DNA from: Limnephilus marmoratus
Lineage: Eukaryota > Arthropoda > Insecta > Trichoptera > Limnephilidae
Direction: 5' to 3'
DNA length: 64,000 bases
Assembly (NCBI GenBank): GCA_917880885.1
Contig: OU862910.1
Span: forward strand, 11,668,710-11,732,709
Shown here: one piece after another, positions 1 through 11,600 of the stretch
Position numbering within the stretch: position 1 is the stretch's first letter
Layout: every line of letters begins with the position of its first letter
The notes under the pieces: generated by a model
The model's database searches: none
What the model saw: only the letters and a program-made list of their open reading frames with translations
Told to the model about the DNA's origin: nothing
Translations under genes and position numbers: made by a program

Positions 1-1
1 G

Positions 2-163
2 GAACAGTCATTGATCGATCAAAAACTACATCAGACGATGAAGATATTTTTGTAGCTCGACGACGTTGTTCTGCAGCTTTGATATTTTTCATGCAATCAG
101 TATAACCATCAAATACTATGGTAACGTTGTGACCGAAGTGTCTACGAACATACTGAAGATATA
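2..163 (-). pseudogene. Fragment of an uncharacterised mobile-element-associated protein
   Basis: The minus strand is open for about 53 codons up to the window edge and reads as protein-like sequence with a VFDGY motif, then EQRRRAT and DVVFDRSMTVP. From memory, this resembles a family of unannotated insect proteins often found in repeats; that is recall, not a search. The frame begins just after a pyrimidine-rich stretch ending in CAG near 165-180, which could be a 3' splice site. No function can be assigned, and the rest of the ORF lies outside the window. It could be a live exon or a relic. Confidence 0.35.
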
Positions 164-164
164 A

Positions 165-1211
165 AATCCGAAAAATGCAGGTTTACGCCGGATCCTATGG
201 AAAATCCCAAAAATGCAGGTGTGCGCCGGCAGTAACAGGCAGACATTACTCAACGCCAACCGACTAATGAATTAGGGATGGACGTTGATTTACTCAGAAT
301 CGTGTATTTTCCACGTATGAGTCACAAAAACCAATATTCCAATTGATACACCCGCGCCTTATGGCGGGTTCAAACTAAAACTATAAACTTAAAATTAATG
401 AGGAACAAATTAAAAAATGATTTAAGAAACGATACATTTATTCTAGTAGGACACAAAAGGCAGGTGTTAATTATTAATCTAGTGTTAGTCTTAAAATTAC
501 TTAATTAATTAGCCTTAAAATTAGAAAGTCTGTTTGCTTAATTCTACGGTAGTCTTTGTGCAATTGTTCAGAATCGAATCACTTCAGTGGTTAATATAAT
601 TAAAATGTTCAGTCACTTCCCTTTGGATGCTGATGATGGAGTCTCCGCGTACGCATACAGTCACTAGGCACTTTAAACTTAGTTATCTATTTATTTCACT
701 TGTTATTGCACTTTCACGGTCACTTGGTTGGACTTCTTGGCGGAAGTTCACGAACGTATCCGTGGTTCCTGGTCGAAACCCGCGAGCGTGTCTGTTAATT
801 TCGTATTTTCTAGGTTTGAAATCGCGATAAAACGAGAACGGTATTTCGTAGAGAAAAAAGTATTGATATCATTTTTGTAGAGAATTTTACGATCTACAAA
901 CTTTTACTGAATATTTTTTCGATAGCTCTTACCGTTTCAGAGATATATGCAAAAAACAAAAAAATGTGACCTTTGACCTCGAAAAAAAAGCCTTGCCAGA
1001 GCGGGATCGATGGGGACTTTTGACATACCTTTCGGAATGACGTATTCAAGACTTATACAAAAATTCAGCTTTATAAGAATTAATGTGAGGTCAGCACCTT
1101 TTTTCGTCTATTTTGACTGGAGTATAAGCAGTGATTGCAATACGCGCACCTATAATAGCCTCTCACCACTTACTTCAATTCCATCTATGGGCAGAATAAA
1201 GAATTGATATA
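165..1211. other. Non-coding stretch with a short direct repeat
   Basis: No credible gene is visible. A short motif (AAAAATGCAGGT then TACGCCGG or TGCGCCGG) occurs twice, near 173-193 and 211-231. The rest is AT-rich intergenic or upstream-intron sequence. Confidence 0.4.
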
Positions 1212-1855
1212 CAGTCGACTCTCGATAATTCGAAACTCGAGGGACTCTTAAAATATTACGAATTATCGAGTGTTTGAAATATCAAATGGTTCGAAATTTG
1301 TGAGAGTAAATAAATAAAACTTCGAATTCTTAAGTGTTGATCAATTATTATTTATTAACTCCTATTCTATAACAATGACAAAAGTTTATAGGTACATTCG
1401 TGTACATACATGTAATCATAATGTGAATTAATTAATCTTTCGAAAGAAAGAACTCTGTTATACTGGTTTTATTATTTTAATCTGTATACACAACGAAAGA
1501 GTAACAGTCTGAATAACACAAACCAATTCGTTAGAGTGTGTGTCACAAACTAATCATAACAAAAACAATACACGTTTGAACTTGTCGCAAAATTGTATTT
1601 GTACTAACGTGTGTGTAACAATATTTCCGCCTCTTTCTCTCTGCAACTTTGAATTGTCGAATGTTGAACGCCGATGAGTTCGAATTAACGCGTCGTTTTG
1701 TTATATAGCAATGATTTTTTCGTTTGAATTACCAAGTGTACAAAAATGTATGGATTTAGTTCGAAATATAAAGAGATTTCGTAGGAAACTCGTGATAACT
1801 TTGAATTATAGAGAGGTTCGAATTATCGCAGGTTTGAATTAACGAGAGTCGACTG
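1212..1855. mobile_element. Tigger/pogo-like MITE, 644 bp
   Basis: The ends are perfect inverted repeats (CAGTCGACTCTCG at the left, its complement at the right), and TA flanks both sides (1210-1211 and 1856-1857), as expected of Tc1/mariner-superfamily insertions. Further CGAATTATCGAG-type motifs repeat inside both arms. There is no transposase ORF, so it is a non-autonomous derivative. Confidence 0.85.
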
Positions 1856-1857
1856 TA

Positions 1858-3017
1858 ATATGATTCTTTGGTTAATTCGAAGCTGTTTAGTTAGATGTCG
1901 CTACGCTACACTAATAGGTAGTATTTTTTTCAATCATGTCAATCAATGATCAAACAGTTTACTAGTATATTATCATAGTCGATAGTATTTCTTAAGGTAG
2001 GGCACAGGTATTTTAAGGTAGGGCATTGCCCCCTAATGCCCCCCCCCTAGCTACGGCCCTGGTAGGTACCGACAGTCGACACACGTGTAGGTACTTAATT
2101 GGGCCGGTATATCAGTTGCTTTTATTCTCATTTAGGAATCCTAGCGAGATATGCCTAGTGATACCATTACTATAAAATGCTGATTACCTCCTTATGTCTT
2201 TAATTTAAGGATGGTTAAAAGGCTTGAAGAATGAGAAAAAAGTCTGACATTCTTCTAAAATTTGGGAGGAAATTGAAAAACCGGAAGACTAACTCTGATA
2301 AGGCATTCTCGTACATGCCGAACAATAATAGCATAATTTACTCAAATGATGAAATCCGCCGGTACCCTATGATTATTATTTGGTGGTGCTCAAAAATGTT
2401 ATCATTTATATCACTTGAGGCTGAAGCGTAAAATCGGCATATCCTGTGCGGCGGCCATTTAAATTATGCCGCTTGGCATCATTCATATTTCATAGATTCC
2501 CTTTCAAAACCCACATCAAATAATCAGTGACATCTTGAGAATTTATAGTTCTTTATTTGACAGTAGGTACCTAGTTGAGAAATATTTTCAAATGAAGTAG
2601 GTATCCCCACCCCAGCCCCATAGGTTGCGATCTTCTTACGAATCTTTGTTTTCCCCAGATTCCGGTGAGATTCTCTGTAGTTATTGGATCGTTCTTTGAA
2701 AGATTGCTATTATGCCTACCATAATTTCATTTTATTTTATTTATTAAGGTGTATGGAAAAGCGGCAACCCTTCCTTTTAAGAAATACAAACAAAATTATT
2801 AAGAATTAAAAATATAATAAGTTATAAGTAGGTTAGTAGGTACTTACTTAATCTAAAGTTATTCACCATTTTGGCAAAATATATTCAGGGTACACGTTAT
2901 TGAAGGAAATTTTTTTTAATTTTTAGACTAGAAAACCCAAAAATAGAAAAAAGTGTAGGTACTTACTATACAATCGTACAACATAATATATTACAATATT
3001 GGTTGGGGAGGAACGTA
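1858..3017. other. AT-rich non-coding stretch
   Basis: I see no gene here. A short C-run/GTAGGGCA repeat near 1996-2061 looks like the end of a degraded mobile element. Confidence 0.4.
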
Positions 3018-3455
3018 GGGTAGAGTGGGGACGATTGAAACAGGTCATGATTGAAACATCTCAATTTACTCGAAAACTATAATAGAGTGTGATACAACAC
3101 TCGAAACTCCGTCAGGTCTGTTGGAACGTTTGTACAAAAGCGCACTAGCCGGCGAGTGATTCAATCGTGCATAGGGGACATTATTGGATTTCGCACTAAA
3201 AAGTAAATATTTAAGACATTTTTGTTCATCTTATAACTCATCTTATACTCTCGCAGCTTGACGAAATGTTTTATTACATTCTCTTCTTTATCTATTTTAG
3301 AGTTTTTATAATGTATTTGCGTGGCGTTAATTTCTATTTAAAAGGCTTATTTTTGACTTTGAAGTAGAAAATGCAGCGTGGGGATGTTTGAAACAACTTG
3401 CATGGGGATGATTGCAACATTTCAATCATAACCACGTTTCAATCGTCCACACTGA
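3018..3455. mobile_element. Degraded element with GGACGATTGAAAC inverted ends
   Basis: The left end has GGGGACGATTGAAAC followed by ATGATTGAAA. The right end carries the same two motifs in the same spacing on the opposite strand. No ORF and no clear target duplication were found. It is probably a MITE. Confidence 0.5.
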
Positions 3456-3628
3456 GAGAAAATTTAAAAGTTATAACAAAAAAAGGTCTGAAATTAAAAT
3501 CATTAAGTCTTCCCACTAGATGTACTTCTGTGATCTTGAATGTGGATGATGAAGTCGATCTCATGTGACTACATTCGACATCACTCACCCTCACGTGATA
3601 TATTGATTTTTTTACATAATAAAATAAA

Positions 3629-3847
3629 GATAACATACACAATCCCGCTAGACAAACCCTGCTTTGCCAGACAAACCATTAAAAAATGTAGGCTGTTTTT
3701 TAAAGTAAAGATAACATAATATACAAGCCCGCTAGACAAACCCCGCTTTGCCAGACAAACCATTTAAAAACGTAGGCTGTTTTTTAAAGCAAAGATAATA
3801 TACACAAGCCCGCTACACAAACCCTGCTTTGCCAAACAAATCATTCT
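3629..3847. repeat. About three tandem copies of a 70-80 bp block
   Basis: The block runs AAAGATAACATA, CCCGCTAGACAAACC, GCTTTGCCAGACAAACC, then GTAGGCTGTTTTTTAA. It occurs three times in a row with small length changes. A related copy lies at 36121-36196, next to the inverted repeat in the zinc-finger gene, so the block belongs to a dispersed repeat. Confidence 0.7.
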
Positions 3848-3890
3848 AAATATATACGAATAGAGGTTTGTTAACATTATAAATGATCGT

Positions 3891-4263
3891 GTGAGAAATG
3901 TGGAAATCCGCAAAGAATGCAAGGCTGATGTAAGCGTAATGAGTAAGATCAAGAAAGGAACGCTCCGATGGTTTGGGCATGTAGAGCGAATGAACGAGGA
4001 AAGGAGTGTAAGGAGAATATATGACGCAAATGTGAATGGTAGAGGAAGTCGAGGACGCCCAAGAAAGACATGGCACGACCAAGTGAATCAGATACTTGAG
4101 TCGGGCCATGTCAAAAGTCAGAATAATAGAAGAGAATGTATGAGACGTTGTATGAATGTAAACGAGGCAAGGAATGTGTACCAAGACCGGGATGTTTGGC
4201 GGTCCGTCCTCTCTGCCTACCCTTGCGGGGAAACGGCGTGATGGTTAGTTAGTTAGTTAGTTA
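3891..4263 (+). pseudogene. 3' end of a LINE reverse transcriptase with a GTTA tail
   Basis: The frame 3891-4241 encodes about 116 residues with RWFGHVERM and GRGSRGRPRKTWHD, the sequence typical of the very C-terminus of RTE/CR1-type LINE polyproteins. It stops just before a (GTTA) microsatellite at 4244-4263, the usual 3' tail of such elements. Endonuclease and catalytic RT domains are absent, so this is a 5'-truncated, dead insertion. Confidence 0.7.
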
Positions 4264-4269
4264 TAATTC

Positions 4270-4430
4270 TGTTTTTCATAATTACGCGCCTTATCATCAT
4301 GTATCCCATATCATGTATCCCACGAAGTCGGCTACAATCGTATCTAGCTCTTGTTGTATCAGGGATACCAACATAACAGTGACGAAATGGCCGCCGGGCT
4401 GTCATAGTAAGTGAAATTTTATTTAACGCA
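4270..4430 (+). repeat. Dispersed repeat shared with the 36-kb inverted repeat
   Basis: This block holds TAATTACGCGCC, GAAGTCGGCTACAATCG, ATCTAGCTCTTG, GGGATACCAACATAACAGTG and GGGCTGTCATAGTA in order. The same string of motifs occurs inverted at about 35935-36090 and again in + orientation at about 36361-36480. Confidence 0.7.
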
Positions 4431-5499
4431 ATTGAAAATTAAAATGCATTATTTTCTGCCGGCCGTGATGCAAAAAGTTTCCTTTTATAGTGATTAAGGC
4501 GAATCTAAAGTTCTTTTCTAAAAATTATTCGTAATAACCATGGACACTAATCCCGAAAATTTATCGGAAATAACAAACAAAAAAACCATCAACATTTTCA
4601 CTGAAACCTTTTTTACAATGTTCAATGTACCAGCGATAGACAAAATGTTTAAAAAGTGTTCAATTACATAATATAATTTTTGAAGAAAAACACTTAAATG
4701 ACTAACAATTTAATCTATCATCAATATATTAAAATAAAATTAAAATCCCGAAAATAAATACAAAGAATAATATATTCAAAATACCTATCCTTATCTAGGA
4801 ATATTCATGAATTTCAGCAAATTGAAAAAATATGTCAAATTTCTACAGGACGCGATGTTTCACAGAATTTGAATTTCAAATTGCCAATAATGAAATAATA
4901 ACAGAACTTGAGTAGAACCTTTACAGAACTTGAAAATTAACTTTGTAATTTGATGAATTGTTCAAATTGAAGAGTCCATTATTGTTATTCTTTTAAAAAA
5001 CTATTCCTTTTCTACAAATAATTAATATTATTATAACTTTATTTTATTATTTGAATGCTTTTATTATATATTATATATCTATCTTAAATTCCTTCACCAA
5101 ATAAAAGAGCTTTGTCTCTTATATATATAAATAAAATAAAATAATACTTGGTACCTACTTACAAAACTTTCGAAGTACGAGTATAAATAAGTAAGTAGGT
5201 ACTCTTGATTGGATCAAATAGGAACATTTTTCAAATTTTCTCCAGTACATAATTTTCATTTGTGGATTTAAGTACTTCTGTTTGATAAATAAATAATAAA
5301 TAAAATAAACCCCTTCCGATTGCTGCTCTGAACGCCTCGTCTATGAATTTTGATTTATTTATTTATTGTAAAAGACACCACAGACAGCTTTCATGTTTCC
5401 TATGTAAATAAAAATGTTTTCCGTCACTCAATGTACTTACCTCTGCGGAATCAGGCAATTGAGTGGCAGTAAATATTATTTTGTTTGTCTTTTGTGCAG

Positions 5500-5651
5500 G
5501 AGTGCCTGGTGGTGCTTCCCCTTCGAGGCCATGGAGTCCCTGTCAGTGCACCTCATGTGGGTGGCCGCCGCCACCTACACGGCGTTGCTGGCGCCCAAGA
5601 ACTTGCTCGCCACACTCATCGGCGTGCTAGGGATGGCACACTTTAGTCTCG
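5500..5651 (+). CDS. MFSD6: MFSD6-like exon A (transmembrane part)
   Basis: The acceptor is TTTTGTGCAG before 5500 and the donor is G|GTAAGA at 5652. The frame encodes two likely membrane helices ending in MAHFSLG. It ends in phase 1, and its last G completes a glycine codon with exon B. Confidence 0.85.
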
Positions 5652-8600
5652 GTAAGATAAACCACCAATTAAATTCCCCAATCGATGATGTATTGATTCT
5701 TAATGGTGGTCTCTCAGTGAAGTATCTAAACTAAATTTATTAGTATTTTCCGTAAAAATACACTATTTGAATAATATACTGAAATTTATTTTAAAAACCG
5801 ATTTCAATTTGAAGAAAAGTTTTAATTTGAAGAACAGTTGAACCTGTGCTAGAAGAGCCAAAGTTATTGGCGGTTGAAGAAAAGTTGGACCTGTGCTAGA
5901 AGAGTCAAATCTATTGGCGCTGCGTCACAGAGCTCTTTTTACAATGTAATGAAGGCTATAGCCTATTTTTAATATTAACATATTTAATTAATTTTTATTT
6001 TATTTTGACTGCATATTTATTGGATTTTATAAAATTGGAAAATGGGACTCAGCACGAGTAATGAAGTCCACATTATCAAATAATGTTGGAAAATGAGTTA
6101 TAGTATTAATTAAAAATAAATAAAAATATCGTTCAAGTAAGGTACTTAAGATGAAGCCAGCGGAAAAATGCAAAATCATACAAAATCATATATTTTTGTT
6201 TTGAAAATTTGATTGCTTAGAAGTATTATATGTATATGCTTCAATTAAATACTGCGTTTAGAACATATCTTGACCTTTGAAAATATCGGTCATTTTTTTT
6301 ATAAGTCTTTTAATAAGTCTAGACAAAAAAAAGTATTAGGTCTAAAAAAAAAACACTTTCAAATGCAAACTCTCCTACTTATAAACCCCTTTTCGGATTT
6401 GGTTTTATTGTATAATGTGGCAAATTCATATTTTTAATAATAATCGCAAAAAAAATTATATTCACGCCCGAACTTCACAAAATAAATTAAAACATTAATT
6501 TTGGCAATGTTTTTTCCCAGTGAATTAAAAGAGGCGTTACCCAACTGCGAATATAATCCTTACGGCATCTGCAGGAGGGCAAATAGCGCGTAGTGTATTC
6601 GCACTCATTTGCCGCCTGTTTTTTGGGCCGAAAATACATCCTTCGCTCTCCGCGTCGCGTCGTTCTGTAAAAATGTACTTGCGAACCGTTGTTGGCTATT
6701 AATTATGGTTTTTATTGGTCAACAGCGTCAACGCCCTAAAGTCATTTACTCTCCCCGATTCAGAATGGGTCCAGTACTAGGGGATCGTCTTGATGCAAAA
6801 GAACCACATGTGCGAAAATCGTGATTTTGAGTTAAAGATGCAGAAATATCTGTTAATTCATCAAATTTGTTGTATATGTGTGTGTAATTTAGTGTGGATC
6901 GATTTTGTGTTTTTTTTTCTTAGCAGCGGGGTGTGGAATGGATGCTCTATGGGGATACTTTTAAAAGTCATTATGACAGCATTAAGATATTTCGAGTGCA
7001 AGTACTGCCCCAAGTCAATTCAAATTTAAAAAAAAAAACAGCGAGAAACTAGAAAAAGAAGGGTTTAATCTTTGCTCAATAAAAGTAGTTAAAATATAAA
7101 AAATTAAACAATGTTAAAAAATAATATCAAAAATCATAAAAGTTATTGTGTTTTATAGTCCTTCTTCGAATTAAATACTGGCATTATACGACAAGATTCT
7201 AGCTTGTTTTGTATCCACCCTTCACGTCTTTCAGGGCCGCAAACAGCAGAGCATGATGCCGTTACCACTTTGATGCATCTTTCCGTGGCTTGCGTGTGAC
7301 AGGGCATCAATCGGAACTTACACAAAATGTTGGATTCGATAATTTCGTGGTCTGCAATGGCATCAATTATTGTCTCGCTAGATATCAGTTTTGTAAGAGG
7401 TGGTTCTGATGGTTTTTCCCAGTAGATCAAGTTAATATAGTCTGCTGCGTTGAAATTGAAAGTACGTAGCTTAAATACTCTTATTGGAGAGAACCCTAAC
7501 GTACGTTCTCGGATACTTAGAATCCGTCTTAGAGCCAACTCTTTAATTTGTCTTCGTTCGTTGTTCAGCATACTAATAAGTATATTTTCGCTGTGGCCAA
7601 AATACCCGTTGCGTTGAATTACGGGATCTACTTTTTCAAATCTCTGGAAGGTAACGAGACAATTTTATGGTTTCATAAACACACGAAGGTTATGTTTTTA
7701 TTTTAAACCACATCGGAGCATACACTCTTAGTACAAATTCAGTCAATATCACCTGATTTTCTGTCGGATTCTTGGTTGAAATGTAAAGTCGGAGAACAGT
7801 ATTGGCTGTTGTTAACCAACGCGAATGACAGGTTTTACCCGGGTTTCTTTTCGCTAAGTTTTCGTTACACTGTCCTTCGGCGATTGCTCGGCACATTTCC
7901 AATAAATAAAGCTGGTCTGTTCTAAGGTCTTCACGGGATTTTGTAATGTCCGGTAAGTTTCATTCCATTGCTTGAAATTCTGGGTAAAGTTCGGTTTAGG
8001 GGCGGCATTCCTAGATAATAAAAATAGTTATTTTCATACTAACTATGGACCGGAAAATCCGAATCTGAAAGAATTAGGCGTCGGCAAGCAATATTAACTG
8101 AATTACACGACTTTAAAATTTTCTATACACACACAGGAAAACAAGCCATTTTGAACGCATTCTGACACTACAAGTCATAGAAAAACAAGAAAGATGTTAC
8201 ACCACATAAAATTAAGTGTTGCCATTAAGCAATAATATCAATAACTAATTTAAGTAATTATTTTTTATAAATTTTACTCACTTTTGTATCACAAACCATG
8301 TTACATAAACCTAGCGTAGCCGCTAAACTACTTGAAAACTGGGATGTTTTCTTGCCTTGACGCGAGCAGGCGGTATAAAGGGGCACAAACCATGTTACAC
8401 AAACCTAGCGTAGCCGCTAAACTGCTTGAAAACTGGGATGTTTTCTTGCCTTGATGCGAGCAGGCGGTATAAAAGGGCACAAAACATGTTACACAAACCT
8501 AGCGTAGCCGCTAAACTACTTGAAAACTGGGATGTTTTTCTTGCCTTGACGCGAGCAGGCGGTATAAAGGGGCACAAACCATGTTACACAAATCTAGCGT

Positions 8601-11600
8601 AGCCGCTAAACTACTTGAAAACTGGGATGTTTTCTTGCCTTGACGCGAGCAGGCGGTATAAAGGGGCACAAACCATGTTACACAAACCTAGCGTAGCCGC
8701 TAAACTACTTGAAAACTGGGATGTTTTTCTTGCCTTGACGCGAGCAGGCGGTATAAAGGGGCACAAACCATGTTACACAAACCTACGTCACAACTTTTTA
8801 AGACTACGAATTTTCATACTTTTGGTCTAAGAATACGGCCGTTGAGATAGTCATAATTCATCAGGTTAATGTGTTATGTGATGAATTATCATGTGAGGAA
8901 GTATCGTGTCGGAAAGTTTTACGTTATTGATATTATTGCTTAATGGCAACACTTAATTTTATCTGGTGCAATATCTTTGGTGTTTTTCTATGACTTGTAG
9001 TGTCAGAATGCGTTCAAAATGACTTGTTTTCCTGTGTGTGTATAGAAAAATTTAAAGTCGTGTTATTCAGTTAATATTGCTTGCCGACGCCTAATTCTTT
9101 CAGATTCGGATTTTCCGGCCCATAATTAGTATAAAAAAAATTATCTAGGACTATCGCCCCTAAACCGAATTTTTTCCGAAATTCTATCACAGGCTTCTAG
9201 GACCAGCTTCTAGGACCTGTTGTCGTTCCATCAAGGTATTCGAAAAGGTGTCTCAAACTTAACTCGTTAGCATGTAACTGACAGACCAACCACTGAAGTG
9301 GACGATGGAGCTTTCCTTCAAGAAGTCGAATAATGCCAGACTTAGTTCCAGTATTAACTGCTGTTCCGTCACATCCGATAGCCACGATGCACGCTAAATC
9401 GATGGATTTTGCCACAAAATATGCAAACAATTTGTGAGCTATTGTTTTAGCATCACCGAATTTAACGCCTATGTGGCCAAAGTATTGTGAGTCAGGTTCT
9501 TTCAAAAGACTGATATGTTCTTCTATTACAACTTTTCTGCGTCCATCCTCCATGATTAATGTTTTATCCTTTCGACCGTCAAACGATATGCAAATGCACG
9601 AATCAAAATGGGGCTGATTGATGGCACAGTGTGGCCTTAGTTTTGGGTTTTGGCACGAGTACGTCGAATCTTATTACGATCGATCACGTTCGTTAGATTA
9701 TCTGTTGTCACTAATCCAATATCTTGCAATGTAGCGCAGACGATGGCAGCACCTTCCCGATCAGAAATACTGTATCGATCCAATGTTCTGGATACAACCG
9801 ATAGTCCACTGTCTGTTGGATTTATTACATAAGAAGAAGAAGTAGATGAAGCAAAGTATTGTTGGTCAGTTGGAAGATAAACTTTAGTAAAACTTGAAAC
9901 TGTACTGCGAGATGTGGACGGTTGATTTAAAGATGTTTGTTGTGTTTCTTGGTATAGTTTGCGCTTTAGTTTTCTTAACATACTGCTCTCATTTTGCTTA
10001 GTAGTTTTTCTATCTAAAGAACCAATCATCATTTTTCTGTCGCCTCTTTGATCTATCAAAAATTGTCTTTCTTTAATAGGTACTTTTCGATCTTGCGCAC
10101 AAAAACAATTGTCGAACGAAGTACATTTGCAAGCAGCGATATCAAATAACGCCTGGCTGCGTCTTTTGAAATCACCCAGTTTTTTAAGGTAACTCTCACT
10201 ATGCTTTCTACCTTTGTATGGTTTAAGAATCACCCGATATTTTTCATGGTAGTGCTTTATTCTCGCCAAAATTGTGCGATGTTCCACGATCGGTAGAGAC
10301 GCTCGTTTCCAAATATTTTCTATTTTAGTAGCAACAATTTCACTAGTATCTCTTACCAAATCCTGGAATCGCTTTTCTGTGCTTTGCGAGACGCGAATAA
10401 AATATTTTATCATGTCTTCATAACTTGGTAACACATTCGCTGGTAATTCCGCACCACAACCAAACAAAGGACAGTTTTTGTCAACGCTGCGTAAACTCAT
10501 TGTTATTTTGTTTAACTTGAACTCCAAATAATAATTGTAAACTGTAATTACTCAAATGGACGTGCTCGCGACGCTAATTACAAATGTTTACTGATGACAT
10601 AAATGAACCTAGATCGATATCTTCGGGCTTTTTGTTCCCAACTGGTTTCGACACTACAGGGATGTTCTGCCCAAAAAAATTATTTCCCTAGATTTCGAGG
10701 TGAAATTTCCCTAGAATTTCACATTTACACAATTACCTATCTAGCCACCTGATTGTGTAACACTAATCCTGTTATATGTTAATTAATATGATTAATTAAT
10801 TGGAAAGATATCGGAATTTGGTAAACGTACTTATAATACTGTGCTTTTCCAAATAAAACACTTATTGCTACGTGAAATAATAATTTAAAAGTACGAATAC
10901 ACTCACCACTGAATTAGAAACTGAATTCCAAATAAAAAAAACACTTTGCACAATAAAAATCAACCGCAATCACCGATTAAACGGAACTTAAAACATAAAT
11001 TAATTTTTTTCAGAGGTCCCATTTATCTTTTTAGATACATAATATCATTTTGAGTTGTCAGTGTTAAAAATAACATTGCATGTAAGTACATGAACAATAG
11101 GAATTCCAAAAAAATATATATGCGTATATATACATAAATGATACCAGTAATATTGTCATATGTAATAAAAAATTTGCCAGAGTTCGAAATTTCCCTAGAT
11201 TTTATCCTGATTTCCCTTTTCCCTAAAAAATATTTTTCTCATCTAGATCTAGGGAAATTTCCCTAGACATAACATCACTGCGACACTATTTAACTGTCAA
11301 AATGAAAATTTCATTACTCTGACGTCACATACCATCGGCAAGGATAGAGAAAAGTAAAAAATAAAAAGGTACTACCATAAACAATATAAATCCCTACCCA
11401 ATTTATCAGCCTAAAAATTATTTTAAAAATAAAATATCTAAGATGTTAAAAGTATTAAAATTTTTAAAAAATTCCATACAATGGCGATCCACCCTAGGTG
11501 TATGTGGGTGTTTTTGAAGTAAAACTTCTTTACACACGCTTGACTTGGGGAGTAAGCAGGTGAATACGTGACGAGAGCGTTACGTAAAATGTGATCGGGC

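Larger units (their letters stand above)
7143..10527 (-). pseudogene. Broken gene of an uncharacterised transposase-like family
   Basis: Read on the minus strand, four blocks follow one protein. 10527-9637 has an N-terminal region with a Cys cluster (ACKCTSFDNCFCA) and RQFLIDQRGDRKMMIGSLD. About 9645-9197 (shifted frame) has FDGRKDKT, HIGVKFGDAKT, GCDGTAVNTGTKSGIIRLLE and LHANELSLRHLF. 7973-7690 has RTDQLYLLEMCRAI and NPGKTCHSRWLTTAN. About 7640-7143 has ERRQIKELALRRIL and CHTQATERCIKVVT. I recall near relatives as multicopy unannotated proteins in many arthropods and Hydra. The GCDGT...H.NE pattern suggests an RNase H-like (DDE) fold, which is inference. It is inactivated by frameshifts near 9645 and 7645, stops near 9197, 7960 and 7690, and a 1.2-kb insertion. 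It is antisense within an MFSD6-like intron. Confidence 0.65.

Noticed and set aside
8291..8787. Regular array that might be taken for a CRISPR
   Set aside because: Units are contiguous 94-95 bp tandem repeats without variable spacers, in a eukaryotic DNA element.
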